From: Globodera rostochiensis
Taxonomy: Eukaryota; Nematoda; Chromadorea; Rhabditida; Heteroderidae
Reading direction: 5' to 3'
DNA length: 64,000 nucleotides
Assembly: GCA_018350325.1 (NCBI GenBank)
Contig: JAEVLN010000001.1
Location: forward strand, 2,717,501 to 2,781,500
Shown: one piece after another, positions 1 through 11,800 of the stretch
Position numbering within the stretch: the stretch's first letter is position 1
Layout: each line of letters begins with the position of its first letter
Notes under the pieces: model-generated
The model's input: only the letters and a program-made list of their open reading frames with translations
What the model was told of the DNA's origin: nothing
Databases searched by the model: none
Position numbers and translations under genes: made by a program

Positions 1-125
1 TTACTCTTTCAGCAAAAAATTAATAATATTTAACATATTTGTTATAAAAATAAAATAAATTTACAGCCTATTACATAATCCGTGTTCTTTTTGGGACAAT
101 TTTATTTTTGCTTTTTATCGTCGAA

Positions 126-593
126 ATGTTTCCGCCGAAAATGTAAGTCTTTTTTAATCCAATGAATGACGCGGAACTTTTTGGTGTTTCAGGGAAATTG
201 TTATCACTTTAAAAATATTTCCAATATTCTATATGTTTTTCTTAAATAATAATAATTATTCTATTATTTTTAAACCCACAATTTCCATGAAATGAGAACC
301 TCTTCAAATTGACTGCATTACAGTCTGTGAAGGCCTCCCTCTCATTTTGCAGTTTCACTGTTTTTCTGTCGTTGGTGCTGCTTGTGCACCTGGCGAATGG
401 CGGGCCGGCGGCATACGGCGTTTGTCAAGCCGGATGCGCCGCAATTGTTGTGGCATGTTACGCCGCGGGGGGCCTGGTTTTCGGAACGGTTACCGCCGGC
501 CTTTCGACTGCACCGACGATCCTGGCATGCAATTCCGCCTTCGGAACGTGTCAGGCCGCGTGTTGGGCCGCTTTGGTTGCCCCGACGCCGTGA
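126..593 (+). CDS. Small secreted Cys-rich peptide, copy 1 (two exons)
   Basis: Exon 1 (126-142) encodes five residues plus two bases and ends at a good donor (gtaagt). The intron is 143-352 and exon 2 is 353-593, joined in phase 2. The product is about 85 residues: a hydrophobic signal peptide (FTVFLSLVLLVHLANG), then a mature part with six cysteines in the pattern GVCQAGC, ACYAAGG, GTVTAG, ACN, GTCQAACWAA. I know this Ala/Gly/Cys pattern from small secreted proteins of unknown function in nematodes, fungi and other eukaryotes; no enzymatic role is visible. The TTG-initiated reading frame from 309 is not the real start: it reads through the intron end. A paralogue with the same intron position and phase lies at 3731-4019. 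Secretion is predicted, function unknown. Confidence 0.72.
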
Positions 594-2110
594 AATTTTG
601 GACCTTTTTTGATTGGACAGATTTTTTGAAAATTTGTTATTCGTTGTATCAACCAACAACAACAACATTTGTATTTTGTGTGATTTTGTTTCATTTTTTA
701 TGCTTTATCATTTCAGGGACCAAGCGAGAAATTTGTTGAATTAAAATATCGGTATTCGTTTAAAATAAAATTCCGCGAATAAAATTTGTCCTATAAAAAA
801 ATTGTTTTAACGGAAAACGAAAAATGTTCAAAAAAACACCGGCAAAAAAGGAGAAATTTTTTCAATGAATTGATTTATTAAAATAATTTTGTTTTTTTTA
901 AATATTGTTCTCTCTACCTGATCCTAGGATCAGATTTTTTTTGCAAGTTTTATGAAATATTTTCAAAGCCCCCAGCTGAAGTGTCCATATCCAATAAAGA
1001 CTCAGTCCATTGTGTAAAAAAATGCTTATAACTGGCACAAAACCAATTTTACAGGCTGTTTAACGAGCTGAACTAAACGACACCGATTTTGATTTTTTTT
1101 GAACGGAAACTAATTGATTGTCAAAATGATTGATCATTTGATCAGGACCAGATGGGCTCAGATCATTTTGATTAGTGCCAAATTGTTTGCTCAAAACATT
1201 TTCAGCTCCATTTTCTTTGACAATTCTGATCGTTTTTAATTTATTGATCAAAATCAAAAGTGAAGGCGTCGCATGGAACGGGCCTCCGCGTCACATAACG
1301 CGTGCCGTCCGAGCGCCGTTTAATCTTTTTGCGTTTCATTTTAATCAATCAATTTTTTGCTTTCAAAATGACCGATCAGAATCAGCAACCAGATCATTTA
1401 GTCAACGTATTTATCGAGTTTTCATGAGGGTCCATTTTATTCCTGATTCTGATCACTCCAATCAAGAAACCAATCACTTCTGTTCATCAGTTGGATCGGA
1501 TCGCTCGCACCAAAATCAGTAATCAAATAATTCCCTGATGTGGAAGAAGCAAATACTAATCGACTAGAGGAGGCGTGTAAAACCTTCTAGAATTTCTGTC
1601 AAACTTTAATGTTTTGGTCAAGAAACACAACAATCTCGAGCAGTTCCGATCATTACCCATTCCAGCTCGGGCTGTTGCCGGTGTTGGACGCTGATCTGCT
1701 TGGAGGGGCTGCCACGGCGCTTCTCCCTGTGCTGCTGCTGGTGTTGAACAACAGCGGCAGTCATTGGACTGAACGCGAACAGCTCGGCACACTGAGGCCA
1801 GAGTCTGGTCTTGGCAAATTTTGTGCCGAATTTTGAACTTTCCAATCGATGAATGCGAATGCTCGCAGATGAGAATGTCGACGAATAATTGGCCTATGAT
1901 TATTTTAGAATAAAAACATTTAGTATATTCAAAAAACCACTTTTATAAATTAATTATTTTTTATGTTTTAGTGCTTGATACCTATTCTATACCCAATAGT
2001 AATAAACAATTTAGCAATTTTGTGGAATAAAAAAACTTGATTAAAGACCAAGTCTTAAATTGATTTAAAATTAAAATTGGATCGGAACTTAAATATTATA
2101 CATATAAATT
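594..2110. other. AT-rich intergenic DNA, no convincing gene
   Basis: I see no splice-consistent coding series here. A GC-richer stretch at about 1640-1840 reads open on the minus strand with His/Gln runs, but it has no recognisable domain and no paired splice sites that I trust. Several TGATCA-type palindromes occur at 1125-1260 and 1370-1510. Confidence 0.5.
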
Positions 2111-2129
2111 TTAAATTATTATTAAAAGC

Positions 2130-2600
2130 AGATTTTGCTTTAAAATATTCAGAGGGATTCTTTGGGGGAGGCGTGTCGGGAGGTAAGGCCCAAAATGCGG
2201 GGGAGGCGTGTCCGGGACCGCGTTGAACAGTCGAATGATGGGCTCATCGACGGACAGCACATCTTCTGCAGTCAAACGTCGTTCCGATTTGTGAAGCAAC
2301 GTCATTTTGTTGCCAGGATACTGTAACTTCGACACGTCATTGGAATACTGTAATTGCTGCTTCAAGGGGCTCGCCGGATACTAGTGGTTGGTACTGTAGT
2401 TGCGAATGTTGTTCCTGTTGCCGTATTTTACAAAAGCAGGCGCTGTTGTGTTACAACTGTTTCCGCCAGTGGTTCGGCGGACGTGTAGAAGAATATTGCC
2501 TGAGGCAATCGTGACGCCGAGTCGGACTCAAATCTTAAATAAACAAAAAATATAAATTTTAAAAATTGATATTTAAAATAAGAGTCGGACTCAACCCTTA
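2130..2600 (-). pseudogene. Diverged Gln/Tyr-rich gene remnant
   Basis: Read on the minus strand, 2420-2520 gives a segment (ILLHVRRTTGGNSCNTTAPA) closely matching the same strand of the repeats at about 7680-7760 and 17900-17980. It is followed by short Gln/Tyr-rich pieces (QLQYQP, KQQLQYS, KLQYPG) and a Ser/Pro-rich tail to about 2130. Stops and frame changes interrupt it, for example a TAG just upstream of the KQQLQYS piece. The AT-rich flank at 2520-2620 (repeated GAGTCGGACTCAA) is also shared with the later copies. It is probably an older copy of the Gln-rich unit in the accessory block. The family is not recognised. Confidence 0.45.
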
Positions 2601-2879
2601 AACAAAAAATATATATCTATTTTTAAAATAAAAAACGCTATGAATTATTATGGCCCAGGGCGGCTTCCACTAAAATTTTTTCAAAAGCCTCATTTGGCAG
2701 AATCTTTATTTAACCGATTAAAAAATAATGTATCAAAGTGTTCAAATTTAATTGTATAAGAAAAGAGACAGATGCCCCCGTAGCCGAAACGATTTGCTGG
2801 ATTCTCAGTTTGATGATATATTTCCAAAGCAGCAGAAAGAACAGTTAAATAACTAAAAATCCGCATCACAGTCATTAAT

Positions 2880-3060
2880 TAGTTGGTTGTACGCGAGATA
2901 GAGCCCGGACTTGAGAACCGATCGAGACTCTCGACAAAACCTCGAAAATTGTACTCTCTTGTAAATTCTTAGTCAACTATAAGGCTTTTATTGGCGGCCT
3001 GGCGGTGCCGACGATAGGCGATGCCGGGAGAAATTTGAAGTTTTGAAAGCCATTTTGATA
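2880..3060. repeat. Fragments of two dispersed repeat families
   Basis: At 2897-2950 there is a piece (GAGCCCGGACTTGAG, then CGAGACTCTCGA) related to the terminal part of the element at 62908-63547. At 3000-3060 there is a degenerate member of the hairpin family GGCGGTGCC-GATA-GGC also found near 15.8, 23.7, 61.9 and 63.4 kb. The flanking stretches 2621-2880 and 3061-3359 hold nothing else that I can name. Confidence 0.45.
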
Positions 3061-3359
3061 AATTGTCTAACTTTCGCCTAAATCAACAGTTTTATCATTA
3101 AAATTTTCCGTTTAAAGTTCACAAACCAAAACACCATTTTTAGGGGTCCATATTTTCTCCATTTTTCCATAAAAAGGGCATTTAACGGAAAATGGAAAAA
3201 ATGGCCAAACAAAAACAACGGAATAACGAAACAAAAATTGAGGCTACAGTGTGCTACGAAATGTATCATTTTTGCTTAACCGGAGTTCCGATTTGCTCAA
3301 AAAAATTTTTTTCGTGGCGTTGGTGTGTTTTTTCATAACATTCTCGATGGGGGGGAAGC

Positions 3360-3655
3360 CATTGTTTTATGCCACGTATTGGCATCAACAAGAATGTGAA
3401 GAGAAAAATGTTCATACATAAATTTTTGTATCATTTGCCAAGGCCTGGTGCGCTGTCCGTTATCCTTTTTTTCGGATTTTTCACCCGGGGGGCTTGGATT
3501 TACCGTTGCGAAATCCCTACTTACATATTTCTCAATCGGTTGATTGTTTTTTTGCCCCATTTGTTTGTGTTTACCAAAAGTCCGGTTTTTCCCCGGGGGG
3601 CTTGAATCGACCATCGCAAAAAAGTCCAATTTTATACGTGGCACAAAACAATACA
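3360..3655. mobile_element. MITE-like element with about 19-bp inverted ends
   Basis: The left end reads ATTGTTTTATGCCACGTAT and the right end, on the complementary strand, ATTGTTTTGTGCCACGTAT, about 290 bp apart. The interior contains two direct copies of CCCGGGGGGCTTG (near 3485 and 3593). There is no coding capacity. It sits about 75 bp upstream of the second Cys-rich peptide gene and could affect its promoter. Confidence 0.5.
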
Positions 3656-3730
3656 CATATTCACTTTTAAGCCTAAATTGCATGTTCTTGCTCCATTTTA
3701 CTTGCCACCTTCCCATTTTGTGTCTTAAAG

Positions 3731-4019
3731 ATGTCCTCCTCCAAGCTGTAAGTATTCAAAGTTCAAAACTCTATGGTCATTGGCCACTCATTTTTTAGTT
3801 TTTCTGTTTTGTTTATTGTCCTGCTCGTCGTCCATTTGTCCAATGGTGGTCCAATGGCGTATGGCGTTTGTCAAGCTGGTTGCTGCATGCTACACGGCTG
3901 CAGGAGCCGTGTTTGGCACGGTCACCGCCGGGGTTGGCACGGCACTGATCGGGCGCTACGTTCCCTTTGGCAAATGCCAGGCCGCCTGCTGGGCAGCATT
4001 GATGTTACCAACGGCTTGA
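3731..4019 (+). pseudogene. Small secreted Cys-rich peptide, copy 2 (frameshifted)
   Basis: This is a paralogue of the 126-593 gene with the same architecture. Exon 1 is 3731-3747 (MSSSK plus two bases), the donor is gtaagt, the intron is 3748-3798, and exon 2 starts at 3799 in the same phase. The signal peptide (FSVLFIVLLVVHLSNG) and GVCQAGC block are in frame. Just after that block the frame is lost: about 14 bases present in copy 1 are missing near 3883-3887. The rest of the family signature (ACYTAAGAVFGTVTAG, KCQAACWAAL) lies in another frame and ends at 4019. The 51-bp intron is much shorter than copy 1's 210 bp. The copy is non-functional as assembled unless the deletion is an assembly error. 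Confidence 0.68.
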
Positions 4020-4026
4020 TGAAGCA

Positions 4027-5530
4027 GCACCCCACCCCCCCCATGCCCATACAATCAAAATATATCGTAGGATATTTGTGATCTACTGTATGCTTTTGCG
4101 CTTACATTTTGAAGCGATTCTAACAAAAGGATCGAATCGATTCAACTACTGTAAATTCTATTGTAAGTGCTCAATGATTGGTTAAGCTTTGTGCTATCGT
4201 AATGTTGTTTTTTGTTAAGGCGTCAATACAAAATTTTGGCATTTTAACACATTCCATTTAATGATTTTTGCTGTTGGGGAAATCAGACCGGAAGCGATTC
4301 GATTGTTTACATTTCCACAAGCCTAGAGATAGGCTGAAAATTGGAGAAAGAGAGGGGAAATAAATTTGTTTTCACTCCTAAAAATAATTTCATCCATTTT
4401 TTGTTTTTGAATTCCAAAAGCACAACAAATTTGTAAGCAAATTCCTATATTTATAGAGCCAAAAGAGAGAAGCAACAATTGAAATCGATTTTCTGTTCGA
4501 ATTTCCTCCATTCAAATTCGTTGTCGATGCGATTCCAACGGAAGTACCAGTTCAATGCAATTGCTTCCTTTTCCCACTTGGGCCATTTTGCTTCTTCTCG
4601 CTCAATCGGACAACGCACCAACAGCAATATTAATTCGTTAAAGCGTCGCAATGACAATCGCTCCCCCGTCAAATTGTTCTCCAGCTCAAATGGTTCCATG
4701 CCAGCACACAGCACATGGATGATGAAATTGACCGGCTCCGTAGCATTGACAAAGACCTAAAATGAAGGGAAAAAATCGAATTGCGAAATTACCTCTTTGA
4801 GTCCTTCCATTTCTGTCGGAAAAAAAACAACGAAGCATCTTCGGAAGACCATAGCAAATGTTGTCGTTGATCAACGGCCAAATCTTTTGCCAAATAATGT
4901 CCCAGCTGCGGCTTTGATCTTGAAGAAATTCAATGACGGCTTGGTCGACCTAACTGAACAAGGAAGGCGAAGACTTCGAGCCAAATGTCGGCACAAATGG
5001 AACTGAAATTTGGGGATTTAGGGCTTTTGATTTGACTCTTCAAGAAACAAACTCACATTTCCTCCATTTGTTGAACAAACAACCAAACGAACTTCGGCTT
5101 TTTAGATATCAGATTCGGATTCTACGTCCCAGAAAGGCCTTAGAAACTATTTTCTAACGACTTTATAAAAAGTTTTTATTTTTTGATTAAAAAATTGGGA
5201 CCCCCATTCTTTAGGCTTACCAAAAAAATTTCTAAAGTAAAACATTTACACGGCATCATGGGATGCGTAAAAGTTCATGGGACGCACAAAAGTTTTATGG
5301 GACGCATAAAAGTTTATGGGACGCATAAAAGCTCATGGGACGCATAAAAGTTCATGGGGCGCATAAACCGGACTAGAACCCAAAATCGTTCTCAAAAAGC
5401 ATGCATCGGGGCCGGGATTCAGAATTGGACGAAATGGATGTCAGATTCGGCTTCTACAGCCCAGAAAGCCCCTAGAAAACTATTTTTAAATTTTCGAAAA
5501 AATGTTCGAATCCGGGTCCGGGGTTTGAAT
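4027..5530. repeat. Segmental repeat copy A1 (F-box remnant plus flank)
   Basis: This is nearly identical over its full length to 18147-19645 (A3), and over its first ~870 bp to 7928-8893 (A2). It begins at a C-run (ccaccccccccatgcccatac) directly behind the Cys-rich copy 2. It ends at GGGTTTGAA, where the satellite starts here but unique sequence continues in A3. The last 300 bp contain a five-fold short tandem repeat (ATGGGACGCATAAAAGTTC type, 5255-5365). Confidence 0.85.
4451..4998 (-). pseudogene. F-box-like protein remnant (copy A1)
   Basis: There are two minus-strand exons separated by a 44-bp intron (gtaatt to ttttag, about 4757-4796). The downstream exon encodes [13 protein letters not shown], then [26 protein letters not shown] and WNRIDNEF. 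The upstream exon encodes an F-box-like start (ADIWLEVFAFL) joined by internal deletion to RSWDIIWQKIWPLI. From memory this is the C-terminal signature of a large F-box-like family in cyst nematodes. Breaks: a 57-bp in-frame gap relative to copy A2, a larger deletion after the F-box start with a stop, and one extra T in a T8 run that shifts the frame before the intron. It is non-functional as seen. Confidence 0.6.
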
Positions 5531-7285
5531 TACCAGTTTTAAGTTCTCTCATATATGGGTGCGGGATATCCGTGGCGTTATTAATTATTTTGTTTATTTC
5601 CAAACGCCGTGTGCGTAAGGTACAGCAACTACACGGCAGTCAAGAGCGCTTAATAGGATTACCAGTTTTAAGTTCTCTCATATATGGGTGCGGGATATCA
5701 GTGGCGTTATGAATTATTTTGTTTATTTCCAAACGCCGTGTGCGTAAGGTACAGTACCAGTTTTAAGTTCTCTCATATATGGGTGCGGGATATCAGTGGC
5801 GTTATGAATTATTTTGTTTATTTCCAAACGCCGTGTGCGTAAGGTACAGTACCAGTTTTTAGTTCTCTCATATATTGGTGCGGGATATCAGTGGCGTTAT
5901 GAATTATTTTGTTTATTTCCAAACGCCGTTTGCGTAAGGTACAGCAAATACACGACAGTCATGAGCGCTTAATAGGATAACCAGTTTTAAGTTCTCTCAT
6001 ATATGGGTGCGGGATATCCGTGGCGTTATGAATTATTTTGTTTATTTCCAAACGCCGTGTGCTTAAGGTACAGTACCAGTTTTTAGTTCTCTCATATATT
6101 GGTGCGGGATATCAGTGGCGTTATGAATTATTTTGTTTATTTCCAAACGCCGTTTGCGTAAGGTACAGCAAATACACGACAGTCATGAGCGCTTAATAGG
6201 ATAACCAGTTTTAAGTTCTCTCATATATGGGTGCGGGATATCCGTGGCGTTATGAATTATTTTGTTTATTTCCAAACGCCGTGTGCTTAAGGTACAGTAC
6301 CAGTTTTTAGTTCTCTCATATATGGGTGCTGGATATCAGTGGCGTTATGAATTATTTTGTTTATTTCCAAACGCCGTTTGCGTAAGGTACAGCAACTACA
6401 CGGCAGTCATGATTGCTTAATAGGATTACCAGTTTTAAGTTCTCTCATATATGGGTGCGGGATATCCGTGGCGTTATTAATTATTTTGTTTATTTCCAAA
6501 CGCCGTGTGCGTAAGGTACAGCAACTACACGGCAGTCAAGAGCGCTTAATAGGATTACCAGTTTTAAGTTCTCTCATATATGGGTGCGGGATATCAGTGG
6601 CGTTATGAATTATTTTGTTTATTTCCAAACGCCGTGTGCGTAAGGTACAGTACCAGTTTTTAGTTCTCTCATATATTGGTGCGGGATATCAGTGGCGTTA
6701 TGAATTATTTTGTTTATTTCCAAACGCCGTTTGCGTAAGGTACAGCAAATACACGACAGTCATGAGCGCTTAATAGGATAACCAGTTTTAAGTTCTCTCA
6801 TATATGGGTGCGGGATATCCGTGGCGTTATGAATTATTTTGTTTATTTCCAAACGCCGTGTGCTTAAGGTACAGTACCAGTTTTTAGTTCTCTCATATAT
6901 TGGTGCGGGATATCAGTGGCGTTATGAATTATTTTGTTTATTTCCAAACGCCGTTTGCGTAAGGTACAGCAAATACACGACAGTCATGAGCGCTTAATAG
7001 GATAACCAGTTTTAAGTTCTCTCATATATGGGTGCGGGATATCCGTGGCGTTATGAATTATTTTGTTTATTTCCAAACGCCGTGTGCTTAAGGTACAGTA
7101 CCAGTTTTTAGTTCTCTCATATATGGGTGCTGGATATCAGTGGCGTTATGAATTATTTTGTTTATTTCCAAACGCCGTTTGCGTAAGGTACAGCAACTAC
7201 ACGGCAGTCATGAGCGCTTAATAGGATTACCAGTTTTAAGTTCTCTCATATATGGGTGCTGGATATCAGTGGCGTTATGAATTAG
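5531..7285. repeat. Satellite array 1 (129-bp and 95-bp units)
   Basis: Head-to-tail units start at ACCAGTTTTAAGTTCTCTCA. The full unit is 129 bp. A shorter 95-bp unit lacks the 34 bases between GGTACAG and ACCAG. Units contain an inverted pair GGCGTT/AACGCC about 24 bases apart. Full and short units alternate, giving a 224-bp higher-order period, and an ~896-bp period separates the units carrying the variant GTTATTAATT. Short open frames over these units (for example 6357-6608) follow from 129 being divisible by three and are not genes. Confidence 0.93.
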
Positions 7286-7925
7286 CTGTATAGAAAACCC
7301 TCTGGATTCTGGGCATGATGCCGGACTTGTTGCTTAGCTGAGTCACTTGCATACTGTACTTGTTGCCCTAGCGGGTCCCTCTGGTACTGTATTTGTTGTT
7401 TTAGTTGTTTGTTCAAGTACTGTACGTCTTGCCGCACTGCTTGGTAAACCTTTGCATACTGAACTTGCTTGATACGATGCTTGAACCTGCGAATGCTTCA
7501 TTTGGCTTTTTGGTGAACCCGTCGGGTACTGTTGTTGTTGTTGTATTTGTTGATTACTGCCTGGGTACTGTATTCGTTCTTTCGGTGTTGGGTACTTCTG
7601 GTACTGTTTGTGTTGTTGTTGTACACGTTGCTTCAGGGAATTTTGGTTAATGATTCGCTGATGGACAATTGCTGGTGCAGCAGGCGCTTTTGTGTTACAA
7701 CTGTTTCCGCTAGTCGTTTGGCGGATGTGTAGAAGAATATTGCCTGAGGCAAGTGAAGCCGAGTCGGACTCAAATCTTAAACAAACAAAAACGAAAAATA
7801 TAAATGTTTAAAAATTGATATTTAAAATAAGAGTCAGACTCAGATCTTAAACTAAAATTATCTTTAAAATAAGGGATTCAAAACTTTAAACTAAAATTAT
7901 ATTTAAAATAAGGGACTCAAATCTT
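7286..7925 (-). pseudogene. Gln/Tyr-rich gene remnant, copy 2
   Basis: On the minus strand from about 7760 there is an open stretch (HIRQTTSGNSC, NTKAPAAPAIVHQRI) leading into Gln-rich sequence (QQQHKQYQKYP, QQIQQQQQYP). The Gln/Tyr register then continues in the next frame (QQIQYQRDPL, QQVQYASDSAKQQV) down to about 7290, so a frame break lies in the middle. The plus-strand open frames are shadows of CAA/TAC repeats. It is almost identical to 17507-18145 and diverged from 2130-2600. The AT-rich part at 7760-7920 repeats GAGTCAGACTCAGATCTTAAAC. No known domain was recognised. Confidence 0.5.
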
Positions 7926-7927
7926 CC

Positions 7928-8893
7928 CACCCCCCCCATGCCCATACAATCAAAATATATCGTAGGATATTTGTGATCTACTGTATGCTTTTGCGCTTAC
8001 ATTTTGAAGCGATTCTAACAAAAGGATCGAATCGATTCAACTACTGTAAATTCTATTGTAAGTGCTCAATGATTGGTTAAGCTTTGTGCTATCGTAATGT
8101 TGTTTTTTGTTAAGGCGTCAATACAAAATTTTGGCATTTTAACACATTCCATTTAATGATTTTTGCTGTTGGGGAAATCAGACCGGAAGCGATTCGATTG
8201 TTTACATTTCCACAGCCTAGAGATAGGCTGAAAATTGGAGAAAGAGAGGGGAAATAAATTTGTTTTCACTCCTAAAAATAATTTCATCCATTTTTTGTTT
8301 TTGAATTCCAAAAGCACAACAAATTTGTAAGCAAATTCCTATATTTATAGAGCCAAAAGAGAGAAGCAACAATTGAAATCGATTTTCTGTTCGAATTTCC
8401 TCCATTCAAATTCGTTGTCGATGCGATTCCAACGGAAGTACCAGTTCAATGCAATTGCTTCCTTTTCCCACTTGGGCCATTTTGCTTCTTCTCGCTCAAT
8501 CGGACAACGCACCAACAGCAATATTAATTCGTTAAAGCGTCGCAATGACAATCGCTCCCCCGTCAAATTGTTCTCCAGCTCAAATGGTTCCATGCCAGCA
8601 CACAGCACATGGATGATGAAATTGACCGGCTCCGTAGCATTGACAAAGACCTAAAATGAAGGGAAAAAATCGAATTGCGAAATTACCTCTTTGAGTCCTT
8701 CCATTTCTGTCGGAAAAAAACAACGAAGCATCTTCGGAAGACCATAGCAAATGTTGTCGTTGATCAACGGCCAAATCTTTTGCCAAATAATGTCCCAGCT
8801 GCGGCTTTGATCTTCGGAGGTAATAATTGCAATAGTTGTCCCGGAAGAGTCGAAAAGACGGCGAATGCGTTGAAGAAATTCAATGACGGCTCC
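7928..8893. repeat. Segmental repeat copy A2
   Basis: This is a nearly identical copy of 4030-4960. It is truncated on the right by satellite DNA at GACGGCTCC|GTGGCGTTATG (about 8893). It differs from A1 and A3 by carrying 57 extra bases (about 8816-8872) and one fewer T in the T-run near 8715. Confidence 0.85.
8345..8893 (-). pseudogene. F-box-like protein remnant (copy A2, least damaged)
   Basis: This is the same C-terminal gene part as at 4451-4998. Here the T-run is seven bases, so the upstream exon (FLQRIRRLFDSSGTT, RSWDIIWQKIWPL, LPKMLRCFFPTEME) reads in frame through the GAG|gtaatt donor into the downstream exon ([31 protein letters not shown]). The 57-bp stretch missing from the other copies is present and in frame. 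The 5' half of the gene, including any F-box, is replaced by satellite, so it is a fragment. Confidence 0.6.
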
Positions 8894-11800
8894 GTGGCGT
8901 TATGAATTATTTTGTTTATTTCTAAACGCCGTTTGCGTAAGGTACAGCAAATACACGGCAGTAATGAGCCCTTAACAGGCTTACCAGTTTTTGTTCTCTC
9001 ATCTATGGGTGCGTGATATCAGTGGCGTTATGAATTATTTTGTTTATTTCCAAACGCCGTGTGCGTAAGGTACAGTACCAGTTTTTAGTTCTCTCATATA
9101 TTGGTGCGGGATATCAGTGGCGTTATGAATTATTTTGTTTATTTCCAAACGCCGTTTGCGTAAGGTACAGCAACTACACGGCAGTCATGATTGCTTAATA
9201 GGATTACCAGTTTTAAGTTCTCTCATATATGGGTGCGGGATATCAGTGGCGTTGTGAATTATTTTGTTTATTTCCAAACGCCGTGTGCTTAAGGTACAGT
9301 ACCAGTTTTTAGTTCTCTCATATATTTATTGGTGCGGGATATCAGTGGCGTTATGAATTATTTGTTTATTTCCAAACGCCGTTTGCGTAAGGTACAGCAA
9401 CTACACGGCAGTCAGGAGCGCTTAATAGGATTACCAGATTTAAGTTCTCTCATATATGGGTGCGGGATATCAGTGGCGTTATGAATTATTTTGTTTATTT
9501 CCAAACGCCGTGTGCGTAAGGTACAGCAACTACACGGCAGTCATGAGCGCTTAATAGGATTACCAGATTTAAGTTCTCTCATATATGGGTGCGGGATATC
9601 AGTGGCGTTATGAATTATTTTGTTTATTTCCAAACGCCGTGTGCTTAAGGTACAGTACCAGTTTTTAGTTCTCTCATATATGGGTGCTGGATATCAGTGG
9701 CGTTATGAATTATTTTGTTTATTTCCAAACGCCGTTTGCGTAAGGTACAGCAAATACACGGCAGTAATGAGCCCTTAACAGGCTTACCAGTTTTTAGTTC
9801 TCTCATATATATATTGGTGCGGGATATCAGTGGCGTTATGAATTATTTGTTTATTTCCAAACGCCGTTTGCGTAAGGTACAGCAACTACACGGCAGTCAT
9901 GAGCGCTTAATAGGATTACCAGTTTTAAGTTCTCTCATATATGGGTGCGGGATATCAGTGGCGTTATGAATTATTTTGTTTATTTCCAAACGCCGTGTGC
10001 GTAAGGTACAGCAACTACACGGCAGTCACGAGCGCTTAATAGGATTACCAGTTTTAAGTTCTCTCATATATGGGTGCGGGATATCAGTGGCGTTATGAAT
10101 TATTTTGTTAATTTCCAAACGCCGTGTGCGTAAGGCACATCAACTACACGGCAGTCATGAGCGCTTAATAGGATTACCAGTTTTTAGTTCTCTCATATAT
10201 TTATTGGTGCGGGATATCAGTGGCGTTATGAATTATTTGTTTATTTCCAAACGCCGTTTGCGTAAGGTACAGCAACTACACGGCAGTCAGGAGCGCTTAA
10301 TAGGATTACCAGATTTAAGTTCTCTCATATATGGGTGCGGGATATCAGTGGCGTTATGAATTATTTTGTTTATTTCCAAACGCCGTGTGCGTAAGGTACA
10401 GCAACTACACGGCAGTCATGAGCGCTTAATAGGATTACCAGTTTTAAGTTCTCTCATATATGGGTGCGGGATATCAGTGGCGTTATGAATTATTTTGTTT
10501 ATTTCCAAACGCCGTGTGCTTAAGGTACAGTACCAGTTTTTAGTTCTCTCATATATGGGTGCTGGATATCAGTGGCGTTATGAATTATTTTGTTTATTTC
10601 CAAACGCCGTTTGCGTAAGGTACAGCAAATACACGGCAGTAATGAGCCCTTAACAGGCTTACCAGTTTTTAGTTCTCTCATATATATATTGGTGCGGGAT
10701 ATCAGTGGCGTTATGAATTATTTGTTTATTTCCAAACGCCGTTTGCGTAAGGTACAGCAACTACACGGCAGTCATGAGCGCTTAATAGGATTACCAGTTT
10801 TAAGTTCTCTCATATATGGGTGCGGGATATCAGTGGCGTTATGAATTATTTTGTTTATTTCCAAACGCCGTGTGCGTAAGGTACAGCAACTACACGGCAG
10901 TCACGAGCGCTTAATAGGATTACCAGTTTTAAGTTCTCTCATATATGGGTGCGGGATATCAGTGGCGTTATGAATTATTTTGTTAATTTCCAAACGCCGT
11001 GTGCGTAAGGAACATCAACTACACGGCAGTCATGAGCGCTTAATAGGATTACCAGTTTTTAGTTCTCTCATATATTTATTGGTGCGGGATATCAGTGGCG
11101 TTATGAATTATTTGTTTATTTCCAAACGCCGTTTGCGTAAGGTACAGCAACTACACGGCAGTCAGGAGCGCTTAATAGGATTACCAGATTTAAGTTCTCT
11201 CATATATGGGTGCGGGATATCAGTGGCGTTATGAATTATTTTGTTTATTTCCAAACGCCGTGTGCGTAAGGTACAGCAACTACACGGCAGTCATGAGCGC
11301 TTAATAGGATTACCAGTTTTAAGTTCTCTCATATATGGGTGCGGGATATCAGTGGCGTTATGAATTATTTTGTTTATTTCCAAACGCCGTGTGCGTAAGG
11401 CACAGCAACTACACGGCAGTCATGAGCGCTTAATAGGATTACCAGTTTTAAGTTCTCTCATATATGGGTGCGGGATATCAGTGGCGTTGTGAATTATTTT
11501 GTTTATTTCCAAACGCCGTGTGCTTAAGGTACAGCAACTACACGGCAGTCATGAGCGCTTAATAGGATTACCAGTTTTAAGTTCTCTCATATATGGGTGC
11601 GGGATATCAGTGGCGTTATGAATTATTTTGTTTATTTCCAAACGCCGTGTGCGTAAGGTACAGCAACTACACGGCAGTCATGAGCGCTTAATAGGATTAC
11701 CAGTTTTAAGTTCTCTCATATATGGGTGCGGGATATCAGTGGCGTTATGAATTATTTTGTTTATTTCCAAACGCCGTGTGCGTAAGGTACAGCAACTACA

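Noticed and set aside
5255..5365. ATGGGACGCATAAAAG repeats as a CRISPR-like array
   Set aside because: They are contiguous degenerate ~20-bp tandem repeats without spacers, in a eukaryotic context.
7405..7732. Val/Leu-rich plus-strand frames resembling membrane segments
   Set aside because: They are the complement of CAA/AAC-rich Gln/Asn codons of the minus-strand Gln-rich remnant.
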